Translations under genes and position numbers: made by a program
Part shown: positions 1 to 12,800 of the stretch, one piece after another
How the letters are laid out: the number at the start of each line of letters is the position of its first letter
How positions within the stretch are numbered: the first letter of the stretch is position 1
From: Amblyornis subalaris
Taxonomy: Eukaryota; Chordata; Aves; Passeriformes; Ptilonorhynchidae
DNA length: 64,000 bases
Assembly (NCBI GenBank): GCA_018881555.1
Contig: JACAXG010000009.1
Coordinates: 12,671,326 to 12,735,325 of the forward strand
Direction: 5' to 3'
The notes under the pieces: generated by a model
What the model saw: the letters and a program-made list of their open reading frames with translations, nothing else
Told to the model about the DNA's origin: nothing
The model's database searches: none

Positions 1-750
1 AAATACATGTATTAATTATCACACTTCCAGATTTGTGGCACTTAGAAGAAAAACACTTTCTAGTAACTTCTTGTTTAAAATACTCTTTTATATATTACAT
101 AGTGGAAATTGCAGATTCAGTTATCTGTTGTACAGGTTCTAAAGAAATTTTAAGCCCTGCTGATGAGCAGGCAATTTTCATGGACAGATGCTAGTACAAA
201 GATCAATGGAAAGACTCTCACTGATTTCAAGAGACTGAAATGAACCCAGGAAGAATCTACTTTTAGCTCCAATAAATTCCAAAATCCCCATTTCTAAACT
301 GTTTCTTTAACAAGAATAAAATAAAGTCCGTGTCATCATCAGCAGCCAAAGTATTCTGAGACAGAGATCTTGGAAAAAGAACAATGTTGAAGGTTACAAT
401 AAGGAAACCTGAATGACATTTCGGCAAGGTGTAGGTTCATAACTGCAAAGTCTAGGTGATTAAGTGTAGAAAGAAAGATCTTATCTTCTCTCAGGTTTCC
501 TGCAATCTGCATATATGAACAAAATTTAACGATGTGCTCTTTGCTTGTTTTAAGGTCACTTTATTCTTTCGTCATAATGAAACTTCTCAGGACAAAAATT
601 GACAATAGAAGTTAAAAACACACAATGACCCTCAAGTCCCTTCCATTTTTCTTCTTTTTATAAGAAGGAGTAATCCCTGTCTTAATTACACAGAAGATGA
701 AAAACTGTGCTAATGATAAAGAATTTCTATCATAAGATTTTTCTTATTAC
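1..750 (-). other. CFAP54 intron 19 (partial)
   Basis: AT-rich intron leftward of the last recognised exon. I looked for the next exon of the family and found no stretch with both splice sites and a matching peptide. No repeat was recognised. Confidence 0.7.
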
Positions 751-872
751 CTCCAGTAGCTGCCTTTGGGAAGTAGTAGTTAACTCTTCAGGGAACTTCT
801 GTGTAGCCTTTTGCATCAAAAAGATTGCTCTGGATAGCTTATTCCTTTTTATTTTTTTCATTATAAGTGCCT
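751..872 (-). CDS. CFAP54: CFAP54 exon 19, last exon recognised
   Basis: 122 nt, codons 767-807, ending in phase 0. The acceptor is tattttatag|AGGCAC and the donor CTGGAG|GTAATA. The peptide contains MKKIKRNKLSRAIFLMQKAT and ends TTTSQRQLLE. The KNKLSxAI motif and the following helix are conserved. The next exon lies beyond the left edge as far as I can see. Confidence 0.92.
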
Positions 873-3800
873 CTATAAAATAGATATTTTAAGGCAATTA
901 TAAAACAGCAGCAATAATTTATTATACTCCTAAAATCTTAATTAATAAGCCTTACCTGTTAAATACTGAAAATCTTTAATAGTCTTCACATGAGACTTAC
1001 TAGACTTAAGACTTCTGTCAACACCTTGAGCACCTGAGTGGGAAGGAAATATTGAGTTATTTTGATAGTGTTATTGCAAAAAATTGAGTGAGAGGGGTTA
1101 ATATGTAGTTTTATAGTAAAGCTCTGCTCCATCTCATGTTCTTTTCTTTGGTTCAAGTAGAATTTCTCGTACAGATCACGCCACTAAAAATATTCCACCC
1201 TCCTGCTCTAACATCCTTAGTAGTTACATTAACACCACAGAAAAAGAAAGGTCTTGTTTGATCATAGGGAATAGGGCACAAGGTAGGTCTTGCAGTGTCA
1301 AATGAATACTAGCTTTTAATTTAAAAAAAACAAAACAACATTCTCTCTAAGAGAACAAGCTGAGTTTTTTCAGAAGCCATTTGGCAAGAGTGGCATATCT
1401 GCTGACTGGAAAGATATAAAGACAACTTCACAAGAGTAGAAGTTCAAATTACCAAGAGTATTGAATAAAATATTCAAGTCATTCTCCAGAGAGAAAATTA
1501 GCATTACAGAAAAAAAAAAAATCTGCAGAACATCCCCCAGTTTTTCCTTACTGGCACTGTAAAAGTTAATATTATAACTAAAATACAACAACAAACTGTC
1601 TAGGAATGAAATCCATCAGTTGTAGCAAAGTTTAACTCCCATTGGTTAAGTAGAGGTTAGAGACTAGTATAATGTAATTCTAAATTCTGCAAATTCAGTA
1701 CATTATTTCTGTTCATATATGGAATACAAACTGCCCAACATTAGCTCCTCTTCAGAAAGCAGATACTCCTTTATTTCTTAGTATTACAAAATATATTAAC
1801 AAAAATACTCTAATCCAGCTATGAAGATTATTTAATTTTATTGAAACCTACCTTGTGTAATTTTAAGAAGTTTCACAGCTACTCGATGTTGGGCCTGAAT
1901 GAGCTCCAAGTGTAAATCTGTTACAAAACCATTATCTGTTCCTGTTTCACCATTACCACATCCCAAAACAAAATTCAAATTCTGATCATTTGAGTCCACC
2001 TAATAAATAGGAAGTAGCAATTAAGTAAATACAAAAGTTTATTACTTAGCTTACTGCATTTTTCTTGACATTATCTCAGTAAATTGACAAACACTGAAAT
2101 TTGTCATATTTGTGTAATATGCGGTCAATCAAGAAAGCATGGAAAAGAGGAGAATGATCAGCCAGATAAAGAACGCATACTGCACAGAGAAAACCAGAAA
2201 AAATCTGAGAATCAAGCGAAAACTGGATCAATAATAAAGACAAAAGTGCAAAAAATGTTTTATTGTGTCGCCAGTCCACAAAACAGATGTCATATTGATG
2301 TAGAATGATATTTAGAAAATCTGAACTCGCATCAACAGCAAAAATTAATTTTAATAATAAACAGTTGCAAGCAATAAATATGAAAAGGATTTCTGCTCTT
2401 ATTTTATTGAAGAAATCTATATATTATCATTATTTCAGAAGAAAATCATGAAGAAAACCTAAAAGAGTTCATAGTTTATTATTGAAAGAGAAAAATCCTA
2501 TTTCAACTTGTGCTGGTTTTGCCTTAGTCAGAGTTAGTTTTCTTCATAGTGTGGGGCAGTGTTTTGGATTTGTGCTGNAAACAGTGTTGATAATGTCAGG
2601 ATGTTTTCATTACTCCTGAGCAGTGCTCACACAGCATCAAGGCCTTTTCTGCTTCTCACACCGCTCCATCAGAGAGGAGGCTGAGGAGGCAGAAGAAGTT
2701 GGGAGGGGACACAACCAGGGCAGCTGATCCCACTGACCAAAGGGATATTCCAGACCATACAACATGGTGTTCAGTATATCAGTCTGGGGGAAGGAGGAAG
2801 TGGGGGATGTTTGAGCGATGGTGTTTGTCTTCCCAAGTCACTGTTACGAGTGATGGAGCCCTGCTCTCCTGGAGATGGCTGAACACCTGCCTGCCCATGG
2901 GAAGCAGTGAATGAAGTCCTTGTGTTGCTATGCTTTTGCTTTCCCTATTAAACTCTCTTTATCTCAACCCATGAGTTTTCTGGCATTTACCTTTCCCCCA
3001 TGACACTGTGAGGGACTGGGAGAGCGGCTGTGTGGGGCTCAGTTGCCAGCTGGGTTTAAACCACAACACTAATACACAGATTTATTTTTTCTATTCTCTT
3101 CTTACACAGGGCAGGAAGATGAGGTACATTTGATAGTACTAAGATTTCTAAGAAGAAAATATGAGGTTTGTGTCATCAAAATACAATATATTATTGATAG
3201 ATTTTGTTGCAGTGTAGCTTTTTGTAAACTTTACCTTTGTACAGCAGTTGTCAAATATCGACTTTCCATCTGGTAGAAGGGTCATTAACCGAGATGTGTT
3301 CATGTCATTAATTGCCTTTTCAAGAATTTCATAAGCAATTTGTAATTGTTCTGTAGGAGTTTTCTGAAATGAAAACCCACATAAACACATTTTATTAGAT
3401 AACAGCATTAAAAACTATAATATAGACTATCAACAGTAATGCTCTATTCTTTTTAGCCGTTGCAATTTAAAATTTGTCAAACAATCTTTACACAGGCACT
3501 GCTCCCCATAATTTAATATATTAATAGAAATGTTTTAAATTTCAAGTAGGACCGATTTTCCTTCAGCTCCAAAAATCTCCCACAATTACTCAGAGTTAGC
3601 TTACAGNAGAATGAAACTGAACTCAGAGAATTAAGTTGAAAACACAATATTTTACACAAGCAGTTTTTCAATATTCCATTAGATGCTACTAAGAAAACAT
3701 TGTTTTTTCAGAAATCACCACCTTTAAGTAGACTGACACTGAACTAAACCTTCTCCATGTGTGTAAGCATTAAGACATCTCATTGACAACATTCCTGAAT

Positions 3801-6800
3801 CCTCATGTGAATGCATATCATTCCTTCTTAATGTGCTTTAGTCCCTCATTTGACTGGACAAGTCTGCAAAGTGCTGAGCAAAGCAAGGACACTCATGACT
3901 TTTCACTTATTCCACGTGACCCTTACAAAAAGAAGGAAGCAAAAACGCAACCCAAAATATTTTCCTAAATGAAGCAAGGACTAAAATTTGTACCATCTTA
4001 AAAAATGTACTATTAAACCATTTAAGGCTGGTACTACAGATTGGAATCAAAAAAAAGATGTACAGTGGAAATCAGTATAATCATGCTGTAATAAAAGTTT
4101 CAAATAAAATCTCTTCCATAAAAATGATTGATAAAAAAGACCCAGGGAAAATTTTCAAATTTTATTTCATTTGAAAAAATATCTTTGCTTTTTTCCTTTG
4201 CACTAGCAAGATTTTGTGAAACATTTCATCTTTGTAAAACTAAATACAAAATTGTATGAAAAGGTTCAAGCAGAAGTATTCTTACGCTATTCAAAATCCT
4301 TGTATTAATGAAGATAAATTGGACATTACCATCAGTATTTCAGGCATATCACAGGTTTCGTCTTGCGAAAGAGAGGCACTTCTTTTTCCTTTTTTATAGG
4401 AAGAAAATTAGAAGTGAAAATTAAATAAACTCAGAAAATTTAGTAGCATTTGATCAGCTCTACTACTAATTTCGGAGTCTGGCAATAATTCAGTTCTCCA
4501 GTGCTTGACTACAAGAGGTAATTATATTGTTTCTTGAAAAGCTTTCCAGGCCTTAGATGCACAGCAACATATGTATAGTTACACTAATACAGGATATGAT
4601 TATCCAATAATGTTGTATTTTTAAAGGTACCCTGTGTTTTATAGCAACATTATATCCAAGACAATGAAACTTGGACTCATTTTGTAGTTCTTCACATTTT
4701 TGTAGCATTCATATCAATTCTCCATTTTGAAATCAATTCAAATTTATTATCTAATTCACAGAGGGTTTAACATTAATTTCACTTGTAGGAGGATTTTTAA
4801 GTATGAGGTCATATTTTTATGATAGCCATTATTTCATTTTAATATTTCTTCACGTGGTATTGTCATCCTTTTAATGTTCTCATCAATTGTATAAATGACT
4901 TTCATTTATAAAGAATGCATCCAAATGTGTGTTTTNCTTTTCGAAACAAGAGAAAGCAATTTTTTAGTTCTTGGTTACAGCCCTCTAATTTCATTTCTTT
5001 GCTGAAATAAATTAATTTTTTGCCCTTTCAGAGGGACAACCCTGTAGTCACTCCTTGTGCCACTTTTGTCTGGTTTTGCTTCTTCACTGTCTCTTCCTCA
5101 TAAATAAGAAAATCTGTATTCACTCAGTATTCATTTCGTAAATAGGCTCTTTTCAGCAAAAACATGTGCTTGACTGTCAACCTGTTTTGACCAATGGCTC
5201 CTATCTATTCAGCTCTTTTTTCCTCCAAAAAGACATATTTAAACGGAATGAAAAAGAAGAGGTGGTGCTACAATGAGAATTCATTCAGTCTCTCTGAAAA
5301 TGCTATGANTGTCAGACTACCATCAAAACCAATACCTACTCTACCTTAATAACGAATGTTAGTTTTTCAAGATTTTTTTACTTCCAAAAGTGCAAAACTA
5401 TTATAATTTCCTTCTGTTTCTAGATACGGTCTAAAAAGATCCTTAACATTTACTCTCTAGTTACCACAAAACATTTATGAGAACTATTATTCATATTCCA
5501 AAATACACAACGGAGAACTTTTAAAAGTATGTCTAAATATTAATATTTTACAGCTTTAGTTAGGTTTTGGAAGGAAATTTGTTTAATGTGATTGCATTAT
5601 ATCCTGTCAGTCAAGTTCAATTTCAAAGACAATTGAATTACTATACAAAAATTGAGACTATGTAGGCAACAAAACCAAATANACGACCCAATAAAATCAA
5701 AAGCTTCAGTATGACCTCAGTTATCTTCCTCTTTTGTTTGGCCTGCAACTAGTCAACCAGCATTTGAATGCTCCAAATGAGTCACAGTGCATACTGCCTT
5801 CTGCCTAACCCAAATTCAGAGAATGTATCAGTGATCTGAAGGGGCTAAGAGACATGTAGAAAACGTAAGGGGAGAGTGAGTAACAAGAGATGTAATTCAA
5901 AATGGCGTTGCTTTGGTAGAACTGGAAAGAAAACATAAATCCCTTGAAAAACAGGTTTCATTAGCTCCAGTTATGGATGAAATTCTGTGCGAAAAAAATT
6001 ACCCTTCTATCCTCAACAATCTCATTACAATATTTTTTTAACATGTATGTTTGTCAAAGTTTTCAGCTCAGAAAAGTTCCAATCTTGAAAGTCATTCTTG
6101 AAAGAAAACTCATTTTTTCTTGAAAGCTTTACCTCCTTTTTCCTTAGATTCACTCATAGAATCAGCTACATTTTCCAGTATTGCAGTTAGACATAAGGTT
6201 ATCTCTGCAAACATTACATTACTGTCTGCTATGTTGCTCTTCTCAATTATTTCATTTATTATCCAGAGTATGTGAACCCACTAAAAATGGGGGAAAGGGA
6301 AAGAAAAAGAAACAAGACAGAGTTAAATCAAATTTTTGGAAGATATTTATGTATTACAGAGGTAGACAGGAGTTTGCACTCAAAATTATTTCAAAATATT
6401 CATAAGCACACACCCAATTCCTTTCCTAGATTTGACTTCTTTTTTTGAATGTCACCAGATTAAGATACTGAATTTACGCTACTCCCTAGCCTCTGTTTCT
6501 TCAGACAGCAGACTATTTTTATTTTTGAATATTATTATTCCTGTCATTCCTTTTGGAAAGGCTTATGAATGTCCTACAGGCATAACTTCTATACTTTNCT
6601 CTAGTGTAGTAAGCCTTCCAGCCTCTCATTTATCTCCATATCTTCCCACTTAAACAGTATAAAATAGACCTGAACAGTACTATTGTACATACAGAGGAAA
6701 GTAACCATACACTACCTTCTGGCAAACCTCTGAAAAATTTCACTATAGGGATCACGGTCACAAAACTAACTCCTCCGGAAACTGGGTAGTTAGCATCAAC

Positions 6801-9800
6801 TGGCAGCCCAGAGAGCTCATTTCACCAAGAGTCTCTCATTCTCAGAACAAATTCAAGGTAAGGCTGTGACTCTATCCAGTAGGCCTAATACTATTGATCC
6901 CCCTCTCCCTTAAGCTGTAAGGTTTTTTGCCACTTTGTTCAACTGATCTAGGGAACTTTCTGAAATATATTGATATTTTCTGCCACAACACACCTTCTTA
7001 CATCGTGCCCAAATGCTTTCGCTATTTTAGCTTTTACCATGGCCCACTGGCAGAGAATGGGTTACTTTACTGCAAAAAGACTACGAGAGATTTTGATNCT
7101 GGCATATGTCAGCACAGTGCATTCAAAGTGTATATACAACCCGTATTTTTGGTGAAGAAAACCTATCTGCATTTTACCATAAGAAAATGTACTTAGACTG
7201 GATAGCAGTATTGTATTGGCTTTACTATGACAGACCGCATTGACATCAAGAAAAATACATTATAATGAAGGAGTACTTGGTAAGCTCGGTGTTCGTGGAT
7301 ATATTCTAAGTAGTCACTTCCACACATTTGGATTTGCTGAAGTTCTGTTTTACACTTCTGCCACAAACACATTACTACATCAACAAGTATTTCTTTGTCA
7401 AGATGGACATTCTGGAAAGAAAAAACCATATAATGGTGGAAATACGTAGGCATATAAACACACAAATAACCCCATACATAGACAGTCTTAACATTTTTCA
7501 ACATAAGTAAATAAAATATGTAACTTTCTTATAAGGAATGACAACATTTGGGAAGCTTAAGAAATAATTTTAAAAAATAATTTCTGGTAGACCACCAAGC
7601 GTTTTTTCTCTCAACAATATAAGTAGGTTTAGAGGTTTGGGGGTTTTATTTCTCTTTTTTATTGACGAGCTCTTAAAAGTAACGCAGACAAGGAGAGCAG
7701 CAAGATGAAAATTACATGAGAGAGCAAATTAACTACCTATGACATTGTAATAATCAATACATTCTGGAGAAACTTTTTTTATTGCAGTATTTAAATGTTT
7801 GCAGAAGAAAATATAGATTAATAGTTTCATTTTGCTTGACAGAGTACTTCCATGGGTTGTTGGTGCATCTCAGATGATGGAACAATGAAAAACGACCAGA
7901 AAAAAATCTGGAGTGAAATATCTAACAACTGAAAGAAATGTTAAACCGTATCTGCATCTTGTGAAGAGAATAGTTAGCAAATTCAAAACTCTAGTCAGTT
8001 AACTTGTAATTAACACAGTTTAAAAGGCAATAGAGTCCATCTATGAGTTAAATGCATTTTGAACGGTGAGGATCAGTACACATCTTTATCATCACTTGTA
8101 CCTGAGTTGAACTACTAGCTCAGGTGCAGTGAAACCTGATACATCCACACTATCTATACTCTGATATATGTTTGAGCCTAAGATTCCAGGGATATTGATA
8201 ATGAAAGTGGGGGGAGAAAAACACTGAAAAAAAAGTAAATCAAACACTTTTGCCCTGGTTTGGTGGCAGCAAGATGCTAGATTGCTTCAGCTATATATCA
8301 TGTAACGTCACCATCAGTGAATGCTCTGTTAATCAGGGGCAAATTTGTCTTTCTTCCCTGGACAGATCAGGTATCAAAGAGATCTGCGAGAAAGTGTAGG
8401 AGAACCAGTGGATCCAGATAACTGCCTCCATACAGAAGTCACGTTAAAAAACTGACAGATCATGCTATCTAAAGGTATATGTACCTGTGGGGTATCTCAC
8501 AGACAAGATATTAACTAAATATACTACACTAAAGCTAAAAATGTGAGTGCTCCAGTTCTGTCCAAATTGTGGTGTTATTCAAATCACATCTAAAATAAAT
8601 TTTGCAGTTAAGACATATGCCATGCAAGCAGAACAGGTTTTTTCTAAGAAAAATTTTTCATTAGTCTTTTGGATCACAAACTATTTTAATGAAAGTGGTA
8701 GTAACAGAGACATTGCACTACAATTTTTTCCCGTCTCTGTAGCAAATTAAGGGGAAATCTCAGTTTGAGCAAGTAAGTTAAAAGTGGTTACTCTGGGAAT
8801 AAACCATTGGATATATAACGGGATTAATTCTGCAGTAGAGACTTCAGCACAAAGTCCCACTCTCACTGGTTTTGTTGTCGGTGCTGCTTGTTTGGGTTTT
8901 TTCCAGTGAGAAATTACCTTAAAGCGCAGACATACTGCTGTTATAGAGGCATTATCATTCCTTAGGGTAACTGTCCCCATTTCTATAAATATTGCAGAAG
9001 TGTTTTCCACAGCTGAGCATATTTGCCCACCTAAATCTAACATATGTAAAGAAATTCAATCTCTGCTTGATTAGCTGAAACATGCAATCAGCCCTATGGT
9101 CTTCCAAATAGATTTAATATCTTGTAAACATTTTTAAAGTAGCCTGATTACATAGCATTTTAAAAAATGAAACATTTTTTTTAATCACAAATTCATAACA
9201 TTTCATAAATACATTTTTTCACTTTTTATATTCTTGCAGTTTGTTAAACATGCAATTGATTCCTTTGGTCTCCAATTATACGCATTCATCACAGATCAAG
9301 TGATACGTTGAGAAGACATGTCTCTAATTCTGTTATTACCTGCTTAGATGTGGAGACACAGGAAAACACTGTTGTTGCCAAAATCATAAGATCATGAGAA
9401 GGATCTCCAGGTTTTAAGGAATCCTCTACATTCAATGTTCATAGAAAAGGGAAAAAAAAGGAAAGGCAAGACATCATATCTAATTACAAACCCACATTTG
9501 AAAATATCTGAGTCAACTGATTTACTAATATATGCTAGCAGATAACATGGTCTAAGAAACAGTAAATAGAGAGGGGACAGATATTCCCAAGTTTATTCAC
9601 TTTTGTTTTTAGGAAACAGAATGTTTTCAAGATATTTGCCGGTTTTTTGATTGTCATAGAATTAAACTGCAGTTGCTCTAACAAGTTTTTCTTGCTACTA
9701 TGTAAAGAAATTTTGCATAAATTAAGTATGAGAACAGACCAAAAAACCTTCAAATATCTGTCTCACTTTTTTTCTCTGAAAACCTGTCTAAAACATTCAT

Positions 9801-12800
9801 GCATTTTGCATCTTTGCTTATAACTTGATGCATGTTTGACATACCTTGTGCATTTCCCACTTGAGGGAAATGGTGTAAAGTCATGTTTTGGCAAATGAAA
9901 ACTGGACAAAATAGATGGCATTTTCTCAATTACTACTTTTTGTCATAGAATCCTGCACGAACCATATTACACAGTTTTAAAATTTTTTCTTTAATTAACA
10001 AAACCTCTTGCTGCAAAAATATTTGAAATTCAAACACAGCTATAAGTGAACAACACTCACTTCTACACGTTTGCGTCTTTTCAGAACCTTGGGGTGTGCT
10101 GGCCTCTTTGCTATTATCATTGCTAATTGAAGAACTACGTTCAAATTTTCCTGGAAATACTAAAGGTTGCATCAATGTAAGAAGTTGGAGTTCTATTTCA
10201 GCTTTCTTCCATGTTGGATCATCTTGAGCCTAATTGAAGGGAAAAAAACACAGAAACTGGTCTTTAAAATATGTACTTTGAGTACTCCTTAACCTCATAG
10301 GAAGAGACTAAATAAAGAATGTCTAAATCATATCCAGATTACCTGAAGAAAATTAACAACAAATTCAAGAGCAGAATCAAACACGTCCCACGCTTCATAG
10401 CTGAAAGCTAATTTTACAAATTTAACAGCAGCATCTCCAGACACCCCTCTTTCTCCTGCAGTGATGACAAAAACATTTTCTCTGTTTTATATATATGTAT
10501 TCAGAAGTTTATTTAAATTTTATTTTCATTTATGTTAATAATTTGGGTATTGATAAAGACAAACATAAATCTCCATGTGTTTTTGAACAGTCAGCATAAT
10601 CTTGAAGGATGTTTTAATAACTTTACAAGAAACAACAGCTTTATTTTTTCACAGTAATGTCTATGCTTACATACTATTTTAATGATGTATCTGCAATCAT
10701 AGAATCATAAAGGCTTGAAAAGACCTCCAAGATCATCAAATCCAACCTTTTACCAAATACCACCACGCCCACTTAACCATATCCCCAGTGTCCTGTTAAG
10801 TTCCAAAGAGGCTGTACCATTACTGATATTAACATATCTGTGTAGAGAATACCAAAGATCTAGTCCTTGCTGTTGCAGGAAGAGCTTAAATCTGGCATCA
10901 CCCTATAATGACCCTTACTATCACAAATTTAGTTTTAAAATAGCATAGAAACACAATTTCTTTCAAGATTGGTAAACATTTCTCATTACTGTGTCAGAAA
11001 ATGCTCATATACAGATAGGGAGCCTATTTTTTCACTCTTCAAGTTTATCCAAACCACAGTAAGTCAGAAAAGAGACTTCCTGGTCCTCGGAACTCTAAGT
11101 AAATGTTTTAGCTAATATATCCAACAGTATTCTACAGTCCTAACAATATGCCACAATTATTGTCATATCCCCTGGACCCTTGGTCACTCAGTGAAACAAT
11201 GTTAGCAATCTTAACTTAATAATGTAACTTAGCTCTTATTTTCCAAAACGGCACAATGATTGGTCCAAGGATCTCAACACACTTACAACAATCTTTGTGT
11301 TACTGCATCCCACTTCTCTTCCTTAAGAATGTACCAGGACATCATTGGAGAATTTGAATGATTGTTTAGGGGCATTAACATATCTAGATGAACTGCTATG
11401 CTGAACAGGATGTGATTACAATGTCTATATATTACTATACATTATTTAAATAATTCTTGTGTTAANAAAATTGTAATGATAAATGTACATAATCCTTTTT
11501 GAAGGCCTTAACATTATATGTATAAACAAACATATCTCATGAAATCATAGAATATACTGAGTTGGAAGGGACCCACAAGCATCATTGAAGTTCAGCTCCT
11601 GGCCCTGCATAAAACCATTCCAAGAGGACACCATTTTGCAGACTCTTTATGTATAGAACTGCTAATATCATGAAATTAATTCTGCTCACTGAGCATTTGT
11701 ATCACTGGGTACAAAATTCTTTGAAATTCAAAGCTAGCTTACCTGTTAATATCAACTGCATAAGGGTAGATGATGGATTAATTACACCAAAATGATTGGT
11801 GGAACTTCTCTCTCCACCTTCAACATAGACAAGTTGTTAAATCAATTTATAATGTATTTGACTTGTTATGTTCTAATTAGGCAGTAATCATATCAAGAAA
11901 ATATCATTCTGAAGCATACTTAATCTTTATATATTCTTTTACTGACAAAATACCTCTATAGCCATAACTTTATTCAGCCCAGAACCCAGGATGAAGGAAC
12001 CATCAAGTCCAGTGTTTTTCTCAAGTTTTTAAATCTAACTTTGAGTGATTTTTTGGAAAAAAAAAAAATACAGCAAAAGCCATGGTATTTTGACCTTGCC
12101 TGGATTCCAGACCCCCATCCAGCTGCTCTCTCTCACTTCTACTCCACAACAGGACAGGGAGCAAAAATAAGACAGAAAGCTCATGGTTTGAGTTAATGAC
12201 AGTTAAATAAGAAAACATAGCTGTGACTGCAAGCAAGGTAGAAAAGGGAATTTATTCACTATTTCCCATAGCAGGGCAGATACCCAGATTATCCTTCTGC
12301 AAAGCAAGGCTTTCAGATATGTAGCAGGTACTTGAGAAGTCCCCCCATCCTCTCCCTTAGCCACAGGTGTTGCTGAACTTGACAGGGTTTGGTGTGAATT
12401 AGCTGTTTGGTGAGTTCAGGTCAGCTGTGCCAGATATGCCCTCTTCCAGCCTCCTGCCCACCCCTAACCCACTGGCCTTTGTGGGGAGGAAAGTTGGAGA
12501 GACAGCCTTGAGGCTGTGCAAGCACTGCTCAGCAGTAGTGAAAACACTGGTGTGTTAACAACACTGTTTTAGCCATAAATACATGGCACAGCACAATCTG
12601 TAGAGGCTGCTACGAAGAAACTGAAGTCCAGTTTACTTAGAAAATATATGCATAAACTACTGTAGATTTTTACTGATTATAACAGACCATGGAAATCAAC
12701 CCAGATTTTTATCTTATATTTTATGAAGATAAGAAAGATTACCTGCTTTTACAGGTGCTATTGTTATAAATTAAATATATACCTTCAGGTACATTATTGT

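Larger units (their letters stand above)
10456..11742 (-). other. CFAP54 intron 10
   Basis: 1287 bp holding the two CR1 fragments (10697-10920 and 11538-11640) and one N at 11466. Confidence 0.85.

Noticed and set aside
9425..9427. Alternative exon 13 acceptor at tagag|GATTCC
   Set aside because: It would leave exon 12's single leftover base out of phase. The AG two bases earlier restores the frame.
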